Part shown: piece after piece, positions 17,885-25,558 of the stretch
How positions within the stretch are numbered: the first letter of the stretch is position 1
Layout: each line of letters opens with the position of its first letter
Assembly (NCBI RefSeq): GCF_002338065.1
Contig: NZ_DDHJ01000018.1
Span: 425,124-489,123 of the forward strand
DNA from: Pseudomonas sp. UBA1879
GTDB lineage: Bacteria > Pseudomonadota > Gammaproteobacteria > Pseudomonadales > Pseudomonadaceae
Reading direction: 5' to 3'
Length of the DNA stretch: 64,000 nt
The notes under the pieces: model-generated
The model's database searches: none
What the model was told of the DNA's origin: nothing
The model's input: only the letters and a program-made list of their open reading frames with translations
Translations under genes and position numbers: made by a program

Positions 17885-19258
17885 TTGAACAGATCCGGCA
17901 ATCAGCTTTTCGACCGTTACTTCACTCAAACCGCGATGCGCGAGGTGTTCTCCGATCAGGGCCGCGTGCAAGGCCTGCTCGATTTCGAAGCGGCGCTGGC
18001 AAGGGCGCAGGCCACGGTGGGTGCCATTCCCGCCGAGGTGGTGGGCGACATCGCCGCCGCCTGTGATGCCGCGCTGTACGACTTCGACGCGTTGGCCGTG
18101 GCCATCGGTGACGCAGGTGACGCAGGTGACGCAGCGATGCCGCTGGTCAGGGCGTTGCGCACACAGGTCAATTCACGCAATCCGGGGGCTGGGCGCTACG
18201 TGCACGTGGGCGCCAACAGTCAGGACGCAATGGACAGCGGATTGGTGCTGCAACTGCGCAGTGCCGTGGCTTTGTTGGAGCAGACGATGGCGAACCTCGG
18301 CGAAGCGTTGGCGCAGCAGGCCCAGCGTCACGCCAACCTGCCGATGGCGGGTCGCATCGGGCTGCAACAGGCCACGCCAATCACCTTGGGCGCCAAGATC
18401 GCGGGCTGGCTCGGGGCCGTGACCCGCCATCGCCAGCGCCTCAAGGAACTGAAGCCGCGCCTGTTGTGCGTCCAGTTTGGCGGTACGTCGGGGAGCCTGG
18501 CCGCCTTGGGCGACATGGCGTTTCCCATTGCCGAGGCCCTGGCCAAAGAATTGAAACTCAACTTGCCCGATCAGCCGTGGCACACCCAGCGCGACCGATT
18601 GGTGGAGTTTGCCACTTTGTTGGGGCTGATCGCGGGCAGTCTCGGCAAAATCGGCCGGGACGTCAGCCTCTTGATGCAGACCGAAACCGGCGAGGTGTTC
18701 GAACCGCCGGCAGCGGGCGAGGGCAATGCTTCGAACCCTTCCCATACACGCAACCCGTTGGGGGCGACAGTGATGATCGCCGCCGCCACCCGGGCGCCGG
18801 GGTTGGTCGCCACGCTGCTCAGCGCCATGCCCCAGGAACATGAACGCAGTCCCGGTCTGTGGCACGCCGAATGGGAGACGTTGCCGGAGCTGTGTTGCCT
18901 GGTATCGGGTTCGCTACAGCAGGCGCTCGCAGTGATTCCCGGCCTTGAAGTGGATGCCGCGCGCATGAAACATAACCTCGGATTGACGCAGGGGCGGGCG
19001 CAGGCCGAGGCGGTGAGCACGGCGCTGTCGGGCCGTATCGGTCGGGACGCGGCCGATCAACTGATCGAACAGTGCTGCCGCCTCGCCGTCGAACAGAGCC
19101 AGCCGCTGCGCGCTGTCCTCGGCGCCGAACCGGCGGTCAGCACGCAGCTGTCGGCCCAGGCGCTGGACAATCTGCTCGAACCTGCCCATTACCTGGGGCA
19201 GTCCCGGCGTTGGGTCAAACGTGCCGTGGCTGACCATCAGGCTTTCTCGCTTCGTTGA
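17885..19258 (+). CDS. PcaB-like 3-carboxy-cis,cis-muconate cycloisomerase homologue with altered signature loop
   Basis: A 457-residue fumarase/aspartase-superfamily protein clearly related to PcaB of the protocatechuate pathway (QLFDRYFT at the start, MREVFSDQGRVQGLLDFEAA, SQDAMDSGLVLQLR, HERSPGLWHAEWETLPELCC). The superfamily signature loop, normally GSSxMPHKxNP and carrying the catalytic serine, reads GNASNPSHTRNP at about residues 280-291, so activity is doubtful. Start is TTG at 17885. A perfect 9-bp repeat, GTGACGCAG three times near 18110-18136, encodes GDAGDAGDA. No other pca gene is adjacent. Confidence 0.8.
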   Translation: MNRSGNQLFDRYFTQTAMREVFSDQGRVQGLLDFEAALARAQATVGAIPAEVVGDIAAACDAALYDFDALAVAIGDAGDAGDAAMPLVRALRTQVNSRNPGAGRYVHVGANSQDAMDSGLVLQLRSAVALLEQTMANLGEALAQQAQRHANLPMAGRIGLQQATPITLGAKIAGWLGAVTRHRQRLKELKPRLLCVQFGGTSGSLAALGDMAFPIAEALAKELKLNLPDQPWHTQRDRLVEFATLLGLIAGSLGKIGRDVSLLMQTETGEVFEPPAAGEGNASNPSHTRNPLGATVMIAAATRAPGLVATLLSAMPQEHERSPGLWHAEWETLPELCCLVSGSLQQALAVIPGLEVDAARMKHNLGLTQGRAQAEAVSTALSGRIGRDAADQLIEQCCRLAVEQSQPLRAVLGAEPAVSTQLSAQALDNLLEPAHYLGQSRRWVKRAVADHQAFSLR

Positions 19259-19488
19259 AGCGACAGGCGCAACGGGCGCCTTTTGAACGAGAGGGCCCGG
19301 CACGCTGCCTGGATTGTGTCTGCGAGCGGGGGCGTCGGCCGAGCGACGCCTGCCGCGACAAAAGCGACGAGATCCCTGCGGTTTCTTTGGTGATCTGACG
19401 ACAGCTTCTATATTCTCTGCGTGTCCCGCTTCAGACTCGCCGCAATGGTCGGTCGACCACGCGTTTTCGCAAGGCCAAAGGAAACCTG

Positions 19489-20376
19489 ATGAGCACCACC
19501 CGTACGCCGCTCTCCGGCGTCAACCAGCCACTCAAGGGCATCGCACTGATTGTCCTGGCGACTTTCCTGTTTTCCAGTCACGACACCCTGTCCAAATACC
19601 TCTCCGGCATTTACCCGATCATGATGGTGGTCTGGGTACGTTACGTCGTGCACACCGGATTGATGGCGTGCATCTTCATGCCTTCAGCGGGGCTGCGGGT
19701 GCTACGGACCAAGCGGCCGGGTCTACAGGCGTTGCGGGCGATCTGCCTGTTGGGGACGAGCCTGTTGTTCACCAGCGGCCTGATGTTCATCCCGATCGCC
19801 GAAGCCACGGCGGTGAACTTCCTGGCGCCGTTGCTGGTGACGGCGCTGTCGGTGCCGTTGCTCAAGGAAAAGGTCACGCGGGGACAGTGGATCGCCGTGT
19901 TAGTGGGCTTTTGCGGGGTGATGGTGATCGTTCACCCTGGTGGCGAGCTGTTCACGCCCGCCGTGTTGCTGCCGTTGGGGTCGGCGTTGTGTTTCGCCTG
20001 TTATCAGTTGCTGACGCGGTTGGTGGCGGCCCATGACAGCCCGACCACCAGTAACTTCTTCGCGGGGCTGTTCAATAGCCTGTTGATGAGCGCCATCGTG
20101 CCATTCTTCTGGCAATCGCCGGCGTGGACGCATATCCCGTTCATGCTGGCGCTGGGGACGTGCGGGATGGTCGCGCATTTGCTGCTGACTCAGGCGTTCC
20201 GTTTCGCTGCACCGGCGATGCTGGCACCCTTCGGCTATTGCCAGATCGTGTTTGCAGGGCTTTGGGGCTTTCTGGTGTTCGATCACGCGCCTTCACTGAC
20301 TGCGCAGGCGGGCATCGCGATTATTTGCTTGAGCGGGTTGGCGGCGGCGTGGCAGCAGCGGCGAACAGGGGGCTAG
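19489..20376 (+). CDS. DMT superfamily transporter (EamA)
   Basis: A 295-residue inner-membrane protein with ten predicted helices arranged as two EamA repeats (about residues 12-145 and 155-290). The family exports or imports small metabolites; the substrate is unknown. AAGGAAACC precedes the ATG. In P. syringae the regulator genes hrpR/hrpS would precede hrpA, so this unrelated gene marks the left edge of the type III block. Confidence 0.88.
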   Translation: MSTTRTPLSGVNQPLKGIALIVLATFLFSSHDTLSKYLSGIYPIMMVVWVRYVVHTGLMACIFMPSAGLRVLRTKRPGLQALRAICLLGTSLLFTSGLMFIPIAEATAVNFLAPLLVTALSVPLLKEKVTRGQWIAVLVGFCGVMVIVHPGGELFTPAVLLPLGSALCFACYQLLTRLVAAHDSPTTSNFFAGLFNSLLMSAIVPFFWQSPAWTHIPFMLALGTCGMVAHLLLTQAFRFAAPAMLAPFGYCQIVFAGLWGFLVFDHAPSLTAQAGIAIICLSGLAAAWQQRRTGG

Positions 20377-20435
20377 GCCCAGCGTGGTCAGGTCGGTCTT
20401 AAGAATATAGCGTCCTGTGGTTGTGCTTGTACGAC

Positions 20436-20470
20436 CGCTTCGCTGCCGTCGTGCCTCCGGCGTCTCCTAC
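20436..20470. repeat. Single REP element upstream of the hrpA promoter
   Basis: CGCTTCGCTGCCGTCGTGCC followed by TCCGGCGTCTCCTAC belongs to the same REP family as 2334-2599 and 24488-24800. It sits between the EamA gene and the hrp box. Confidence 0.8.
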
Positions 20471-20523
20471 AGGGTCTTTGGCGTCCTGAGGCGGCCTGAT
20501 GGCAAAATTCTTCGACACCCCAT

Positions 20524-20552
20524 GGAACCGATCCTGTCCTGACGGCCACCCA
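20524..20552 (+). promoter_or_regulatory. hrp box (HrpL-dependent promoter) of the hrpA operon
   Basis: GGAACC at 20524-20529, a 16-bp spacer, then CCACCCA at 20546-20552: a perfect match to the HrpL consensus GGAACC-N15/17-CCACNNA. It lies 46 bp before the hrpA start codon. Confidence 0.95.
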
Positions 20553-20597
20553 TCAGCACCAAGCACTTCCGCTGGTGATGATTCAGGAGTACTCGAC

Positions 20598-20939
20598 ATG
20601 ACATTAGGTCTGAACCCAATCTCGACGGTCGGCAACTTTGCGAACGGCGTAATCGGTACTGGCGGCCAAGTCGCTCAGCAGGCAGCAGGGGCCCTTACCC
20701 AAGTCAAACAGGAAGGCGCGATCACCGATTCCGCCGGTCCCTCCAAAGCAGAAAACGCGCAGAACGCTGCCACTGAAAAGGCCGACGCCAGCCAGGCTCG
20801 CTTGATCGCCATGCAGACCGACGCCGACATCCGCAAACAAACCAATGATGTGCTCAGCGCCATTCGTTCGGGCAAAGAAGACAGCGCGAACAAGGCGATC
20901 AGTGCCGAGGCGCAAAACGCCAAAGGTATCAGCTACTGA
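20598..20939 (+). CDS. hrpA: Type III secretion pilin HrpA
   Basis: A 113-residue protein, the size of HrpA pilins, which polymerise into the extracellular Hrp pilus. The C-terminal third (QTNDVLSAIRSGKEDSANKA then NAKGISY) is close to P. syringae HrpA, while the N-terminal part is variable as usual for this exposed subunit. AGGAG lies 8 bases before the ATG and the hrp box is directly upstream. It is first gene of a six-gene operon. Confidence 0.95.
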   Translation: MTLGLNPISTVGNFANGVIGTGGQVAQQAAGALTQVKQEGAITDSAGPSKAENAQNAATEKADASQARLIAMQTDADIRKQTNDVLSAIRSGKEDSANKAISAEAQNAKGISY

Positions 20940-20992
20940 TCATTCAGAGCGCCCCCTGAAAAAGGGGGCAACCCCCTGACATTGGAGGTTTC

Positions 20993-22075
20993 ATGCTAAG
21001 TCTCAACGCCAGTATCAACCCGCTGCAGAACGCGCACATCGGCACCGTCGTGTCCTCCGGCGGGATCGGCGGCCAGCAAGGCCCGCAGCAGTCGCTCAAG
21101 GACGTCATCGACAAGCTCGCCAGCGCGCTGACCAAGGACGGTCATCTGGATCAGGATTCGCCCCTCGGCAAGATGGTCGGCGACCAGTTGAAAAAGATGA
21201 ACCCCCTGGCCGCGCTCGGCGCGTTCGGCGGCGGCTCGCCTGAGATGGTCAAGGCCGCCTTGGGTGACGTGATCAAGGACAAGCTGGGCGACAACTTTGG
21301 CGCGGCAGCGGACTTCGGCCTCAGCGGCGGCGCGAGCGGCGGCGCAGGCAAACCGGACCTGATGTCGCAAGTGCTCAACGGTCTGGGTAAAGCTTCGTTG
21401 GATGACCTTCTGAACAAGCAGGGTGATGGAACGAAGTTTTCCTCCGATGACATGCCGCTGCTGGACAAGGTCGCGCAGTTCATGGACCAGAACCCGAGCA
21501 AATTCCCGGCGCCGGATTCCGGGTCGTGGAAGAACGAGCTCAAAGAGGACAACTTCCTCGACAAGGGCGAAACCAGCGCGTTCCGTGCTGCATTGGACAT
21601 GTTGGGCGGTCAGCTTGATCAGCAGCAGAGTGGCGTCGCGGATGCCGGCAGTGGTGGCGGTAGCCCGGCGGGCAATGCCTTCGCCAGCGATCCTTCAGGG
21701 GGGCAAGGCACGCTGAGCGGCAACCCGACCCAGGACCTGGGGCAGTTGCTGAGCGGCTTGTTGCAGCAAGGTTTGAACGCCAGCGGCGGCAATGGCACCG
21801 GAAATGGCGTGGGTTCGCCGTCAACCGACGCGATACAACCGGGCACCTCGAACAGCCAGGGCGTCACTCAAGATCTGGGGCAGCTGCTGAGCGGACTCAT
21901 CCAGAAAGGCCTGGAAGCCAGTCAGGGCGGCGGTGGCAATGGCGCCAGCGCCGCCGGTGCAGGCGCTCCGCAAAATACGCTGTTCGCCCAGCACGATCTG
22001 CAAAGCAGCCTGAGCCAGGCGGCCAACGCCATCGTCCAGACGCTGCTCGGGGGCGGTAACAACGCCTTGTCCTGA
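20993..22075 (+). CDS. hrpZ: Harpin HrpZ
   Basis: A 360-residue, glycine-rich, cysteine-free secreted harpin that in P. syringae associates with plant membranes and assists translocation. Conserved stretches include DDMPLLDKVAQFMDQNPSKF and PDSGSWKNELKEDNFLD. The C-terminal half contains a duplicated segment: QDLGQLLSGLLQQGLNAS (about 244-261) and QDLGQLLSGLIQKGLEAS (about 290-307), each followed by a Gly/Asn tract. TTGGAGG precedes the ATG. Confidence 0.95.
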   Translation: MLSLNASINPLQNAHIGTVVSSGGIGGQQGPQQSLKDVIDKLASALTKDGHLDQDSPLGKMVGDQLKKMNPLAALGAFGGGSPEMVKAALGDVIKDKLGDNFGAAADFGLSGGASGGAGKPDLMSQVLNGLGKASLDDLLNKQGDGTKFSSDDMPLLDKVAQFMDQNPSKFPAPDSGSWKNELKEDNFLDKGETSAFRAALDMLGGQLDQQQSGVADAGSGGGSPAGNAFASDPSGGQGTLSGNPTQDLGQLLSGLLQQGLNASGGNGTGNGVGSPSTDAIQPGTSNSQGVTQDLGQLLSGLIQKGLEASQGGGGNGASAAGAGAPQNTLFAQHDLQSSLSQAANAIVQTLLGGGNNALS

Positions 22076-22113
22076 TCGCGCCATCGTATCGACCCGTCTG
22101 CCGGAGAGCACCC

Positions 22114-22488
22114 GTGACCGTTTCCAACGTCAATCAACTCAAATCGCCATCCCCCGATCTTGAGCAGCACCTTGATCAAGGACTGGTCAGCGGGCCTTCG
22201 CAGGCGGACGTCGATCTGTTCAACGCCGCCATGCGCCCTGACATGGCGCTGCAGCAGAGCCATCTTTCCGAACAGATTGCCGCGGCCTTGTCCGAACGGC
22301 TGGGCACGATGGACAAGTTTTCCCAACAAGCCGTGCGCAAGATGAAAAAAGCCGCCACCACCGATGACCCGTTGGAGATCGCGCAAATGAGCCGATCCCT
22401 GTCGCAGTATTCGTTGCAAATGGCGTTGACCACCAAGGTCGTCAACAAGAGCGCTCAGGCGTTCGACAAGCTGACCAACTTGCAATAG
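22114..22488 (+). CDS. hrpB: Type III secretion inner rod protein HrpB
   Basis: A 124-residue protein at the HrpB position, between harpin and hrcJ, beginning at GTG 22114 with GGAGAG upstream. The C-terminal helix SLSQYSLQMALTTKVVNKSA is typical of the SctI inner rod family. HrpB is itself secreted and needed for needle assembly. The frame is intact. Confidence 0.9.
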   Translation: MTVSNVNQLKSPSPDLEQHLDQGLVSGPSQADVDLFNAAMRPDMALQQSHLSEQIAAALSERLGTMDKFSQQAVRKMKKAATTDDPLEIAQMSRSLSQYSLQMALTTKVVNKSAQAFDKLTNLQ

Positions 22489-22498
22489 AGGGTTCGGC

Positions 22499-23302
22499 GT
22501 GAAGTATCTGACTGCGGGTCTGATGTGCCTGATGTTGCTGCTCAGCGGTTGCAGCGACGAGACCGACCTGTTCAGCGGTCTGTCCGAACAGGATTCCAAC
22601 GATGTGGTGGCCAGCCTCGCCGATCAGCACATCGATGCGCGCAAACGCATGGAAAAAACCGGGGTGGTGATCACGGTCGCCACCGCCGATATCAACCGGG
22701 CGGTGCGGATCCTCGATGCCGCCGGGTTGCCGCGGCATTCCCGCACCAGCCTCGGCGAGATTTTCAAGAAAGAAGGCGTTATTTCCACGCCGCTGGAAGA
22801 GCGCGCTCGCTATATCTATGCCCTGTCCCAGGAGTTGGAAGCGACGTTGTCGCAGATCGACGGGGTGATCGTCGCGCGGGTCCATGTGGTGTTGCCGGAG
22901 CGGGTGGCGCCGGGCGAGCCGGTCCAGCCTGCGTCGGCCGCCGTGTTCATCAAACACACGTCGGCGCTGGACCCTGACAGTGTGCGAGGGCGGATTCAGC
23001 AAATGGTCGCCAGCAGTATCCCCGGCATGTCTGGCGAGCCGCTGGATTCGAAGAAATTCGCCATCGTCTTCGTCCCGGCCGCCGAATTCCAGGACACCGA
23101 ACGGCTGGTGAATTTCGGCCCGTTTCTGGTGGACAGCACGAACCTGGGCTTCTGGAAAAGCATGGTCTGGGCGGCGCCGTTTGCCGGGCTGGTGTTGATC
23201 CTGTTGCTGGTGTTGATCCTGCGCGGTGACTGGCGAAACGCGCTGTTGCAGCGCATCGGCCTGCGTCGTGGCGAGGCTTCGAACCTGCCGGTGCGCGCGT
23301 GA
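22499..23302 (+). CDS. hrcJ: Type III secretion inner-membrane ring lipoprotein HrcJ (SctJ)
   Basis: A 267-residue YscJ/PrgK-family lipoprotein. The lipobox is LLSGC at about residues 14-18. Two ring-building domains follow (VVITVATADINRAVRILDAA; IDGVIVARVHVVLPER), and there is a C-terminal transmembrane helix at about 222-243. GTG at 22499 lies 10 bp after hrpB. It forms the inner-membrane MS ring of the injectisome. Confidence 0.95.
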   Translation: MKYLTAGLMCLMLLLSGCSDETDLFSGLSEQDSNDVVASLADQHIDARKRMEKTGVVITVATADINRAVRILDAAGLPRHSRTSLGEIFKKEGVISTPLEERARYIYALSQELEATLSQIDGVIVARVHVVLPERVAPGEPVQPASAAVFIKHTSALDPDSVRGRIQQMVASSIPGMSGEPLDSKKFAIVFVPAAEFQDTERLVNFGPFLVDSTNLGFWKSMVWAAPFAGLVLILLLVLILRGDWRNALLQRIGLRRGEASNLPVRA

Positions 23303-23838
23303 TGCAACCGGCGATGCTGGACGCGGATCAGCGCTGGATTCAGTGGTGGTGCGCGCCCTGGCAATGGGCTCACGGCGACTGGCTGACCCGGTTCGCCGAG
23401 GACAGCCGGTTGCCACTGTCGGCGCTGTCGGGTGTGTTGCGCACTCGGCATGGCCTTTTCTTGCACAGCGTCGGGATCGCCCCCAGTCAGCCTCCTGTGC
23501 CCGCTGCGTCGGTGTTGCACTGGCTGGCGCTCGATGCTGTTCAGCAGCAGTACGCGCTCAACCTCGCAGCGAGTATTTGCTTGGGACGCGTCATTGACGA
23601 ATCCCCTCATGAACGCTGGTGCCGCGCCGTGGCCAAGGCGTTGCGTCCTGGCGCCTGGCTCGACGCTAGGGTTCAGGATCCTCGTGAGCTGTTGGCCGCG
23701 TGGGTGGGGCAGGATTGCTGGTCCAGGCTGCGCCTGAGTTGGTCCCCTGACGCTGTGCCCGACGCTGTGATCGAGATGCCCGTCGGTAAACTGCACACCC
23801 TTTGGCAATCCGTTCTCTGGCGCGCCAGTACGCCCTGA
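23302..23838 (+). CDS. hrpD: Type III secretion sorting-platform protein HrpD
   Basis: A 178-residue protein in the fixed hrcJ-hrpD-hrpE position, overlapping the hrcJ stop as TGATG. It is Trp- and Leu-rich without signal peptide or membrane segment, consistent with HrpD/SctK cytoplasmic accessory proteins that link the ring to the ATPase complex. Identification rests mainly on position. A GTG at 23299 could add one residue. Confidence 0.82.
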   Translation: MQPAMLDADQRWIQWWCAPWQWAHGDWLTRFAEDSRLPLSALSGVLRTRHGLFLHSVGIAPSQPPVPAASVLHWLALDAVQQQYALNLAASICLGRVIDESPHERWCRAVAKALRPGAWLDARVQDPRELLAAWVGQDCWSRLRLSWSPDAVPDAVIEMPVGKLHTLWQSVLWRASTP

Positions 23839-23861
23839 CTCTTTCTCTCCAGGAACTCGAC

Positions 23862-24437
23862 ATGCTTGCCAAACGCCGCCTCGCCCTGGCTTCTTCCGAC
23901 GTGCTGCTCGACACGATTTTGCGCCGGGAAGATTTGGCCGATATTCAGTTGGCTGAGGAGGTGCTGGGCAATGCGCGCCAGCACGCCGCTCAGATCCTCG
24001 CCGACGCCCGTGAACAGGCACAGCGGGAAACAGACGCTGCGCTCGCAGAATTCTGGGCGAAGGCCAACGGCGCTCTGGATGCCCTTGAACAGGAACGTCA
24101 GGGCTTGCAGCAAGAGGCGATGCACGCTGTCGAGGACCTGCTCAACACCGCGCTTTCCCGATTGCTGGACGAAACCACGCTGGCCGAACGCACGCGGGCG
24201 CTGATCCGTAACCTCGCCGACAGCCAGCGACACGAAGCCGTGGCCACGCTCAGCACGCATCCCGATCAGCTCGACGCGCTTCGGAACTGGCTCGCGCAAA
24301 GCCGTTTTTCGGAGCACTGGCAGCTCAAATCCGACCCCCTCATGCCTCCGCTGACCCTGCGTTTGAGCGACGCCAATGGCACGTTCGACATCGATTGGAT
24401 GAGCGTGCGCCGCGGATTGCTGGGGCACGACACCTGA
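23862..24437 (+). CDS. hrpE: Type III secretion ATPase stator HrpE (SctL)
   Basis: A 191-residue protein of the FliH/YscL/SctL family. It has a long Ala/Glu/Gln-rich amphipathic coiled-coil (about 35-105) and a C-terminal V-ATPase E-subunit-like domain. In other systems it binds and restrains the ATPase HrcN, whose gene is absent here. ATG at 23862 was chosen for AGGA 8 bases upstream; the longer frame from 23802 runs into hrpD. It is last gene of the hrpA operon. Confidence 0.9.
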   Translation: MLAKRRLALASSDVLLDTILRREDLADIQLAEEVLGNARQHAAQILADAREQAQRETDAALAEFWAKANGALDALEQERQGLQQEAMHAVEDLLNTALSRLLDETTLAERTRALIRNLADSQRHEAVATLSTHPDQLDALRNWLAQSRFSEHWQLKSDPLMPPLTLRLSDANGTFDIDWMSVRRGLLGHDT

Positions 24438-24487
24438 CGTCGAACCGGCCCATTCTGTGTGGAAAGCGCCGGACCTGGGCTCGGCCG

Positions 24488-24800
24488 TTGATTGGGCGAT
24501 AGCGGTGGGTCAGTTGACGATGCCTTGTCCGGTACACCGCTTCGCGGCCGTCGTGCCTCCGGCGGCTCCTACTGAACGCGGTGTGCCGCAGGCCGTGGCG
24601 TCCGAGACGTTTTTGTAAGCGCTGGGGTGTGAGGGCTCAATCCTTGATTGGGCGATAGCGGTGGGTCAGTCGACGATGCCTTGTCCGGCACACCGCTTCG
24701 CGGCCGTCGTGCCTCCGGCGGCTCCTACTGAACGCGGTGTGCCGCAGGTCGTGGCGGCCGAGACATCTTGTAGGCGCCGCCGCAGGTACGACGGCCGCGA
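24488..24800. repeat. Tandem duplication carrying REP elements between hrpE and hrpF
   Basis: A unit of about 133 bp occurs at 24488-24620 and again at 24644-24776, an offset of 156 bp with only a few differences. Each copy contains one REP (near 24541-24572 and 24697-24728). A third REP in inverted orientation at 24770-24800 completes a hairpin with the second. This fills most of the 477-bp gap between the two hrp operons and ends 55 bp before the second hrp box. Confidence 0.9.
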
Positions 24801-24854
24801 CATTCGTCCGGCGGCTTTGCGCGGCCTTCTTACGCATTTTTTGTCCGCCAGTAC

Positions 24855-24883
24855 GGAACCGGAGCGCAACCTGCTTCCACTCA
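24855..24883 (+). promoter_or_regulatory. hrp box of the hrpF-hrpG-hrcC-hrpT-hrpV operon
   Basis: GGAACC at 24855-24860, a 16-bp spacer, then CCACTCA at 24877-24883, a perfect HrpL consensus located 32 bp before hrpF. Confidence 0.95.
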
Positions 24884-24914
24884 GGGGATGAACCCTTACG
24901 TTGGAGTCCCCCCC

Positions 24915-25139
24915 ATGATCAGTTTCAAATCCCTGCAGAGTCACCTCGATCATTCTTACAGCCGCGCTCAGAGCGAGATGGAAGACGCCGCCGAAACCGC
25001 TTCCGACAGCGGCACCATGGAAGACTTCCAGGCGTTCAGCGACGCGACGCAACAGACCAACGTGGCCAACATGATCCTCAACGAAGGACTGCGCGCCAAA
25101 CATGGGATCACCAAAGCGATCATCGATGGAATTCAGTGA
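24915..25139 (+). CDS. hrpF: Type III secretion protein HrpF (needle/pilus co-chaperone family)
   Basis: A 74-residue helical protein starting MISFKSLQSHLDHSYSRA, ending KHGITKAIIDGIQ, in the standard place at the head of the hrcC operon. Small HrpF proteins of P. syringae are thought to chaperone pilus subunits in the cytoplasm. TTGGAG precedes the ATG, and its end overlaps hrpG. Confidence 0.9.
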   Translation: MISFKSLQSHLDHSYSRAQSEMEDAAETASDSGTMEDFQAFSDATQQTNVANMILNEGLRAKHGITKAIIDGIQ

Positions 25140-25557
25140 ATTCACGACGATCCTCGCCCAGTGGTGTGAGCAACGTCCGCTCACACCACTGGACTGCTGG
25201 ATCGACGATGCCAACGCGCGGCTGGCCGTTCATGGACAGGGCGTGCGCCTCAGTCTCGACCTGCTGGACCCCTACGACGGCACTGACCCCCAGCGCCTCG
25301 AGGCGTTGTTGAGTCAGGGCGGGGCGAGCGTCGCCTGTGCCTGTGAAGGTGCGTTGGCCATTGATCCCGAGACCCGCTGCGTCGTCCTGATCAGTTGGCT
25401 GGCAAATCCCTGCACATCAGCCGATGCACTCAATCGTCTCGAACAGCTGGCCAACCAGCGCGCGGCGATGCTCAGCCTGATGCAAACCTCCATGCGCCAC
25501 GCCACGGCTCTGTCGTCGCCTCGCGCCACCCTGAATACCTGGCACCCGGGAGTGTGA
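25126..25557 (+). CDS. hrpG: Type III secretion regulatory chaperone HrpG
   Basis: A 143-residue protein, acidic overall, with a chaperone-like alpha/beta pattern, in the hrpF-hrpG-hrcC order. In P. syringae HrpG interacts with HrpV and relieves its repression of HrpS. ATG at 25126 overlaps the hrpF end by 14 bp; the frame is open to 25102 but the shorter start fits the family. Confidence 0.88.
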   Translation: MEFSEFTTILAQWCEQRPLTPLDCWIDDANARLAVHGQGVRLSLDLLDPYDGTDPQRLEALLSQGGASVACACEGALAIDPETRCVVLISWLANPCTSADALNRLEQLANQRAAMLSLMQTSMRHATALSSPRATLNTWHPGV

Positions 25558-25558
25558 A

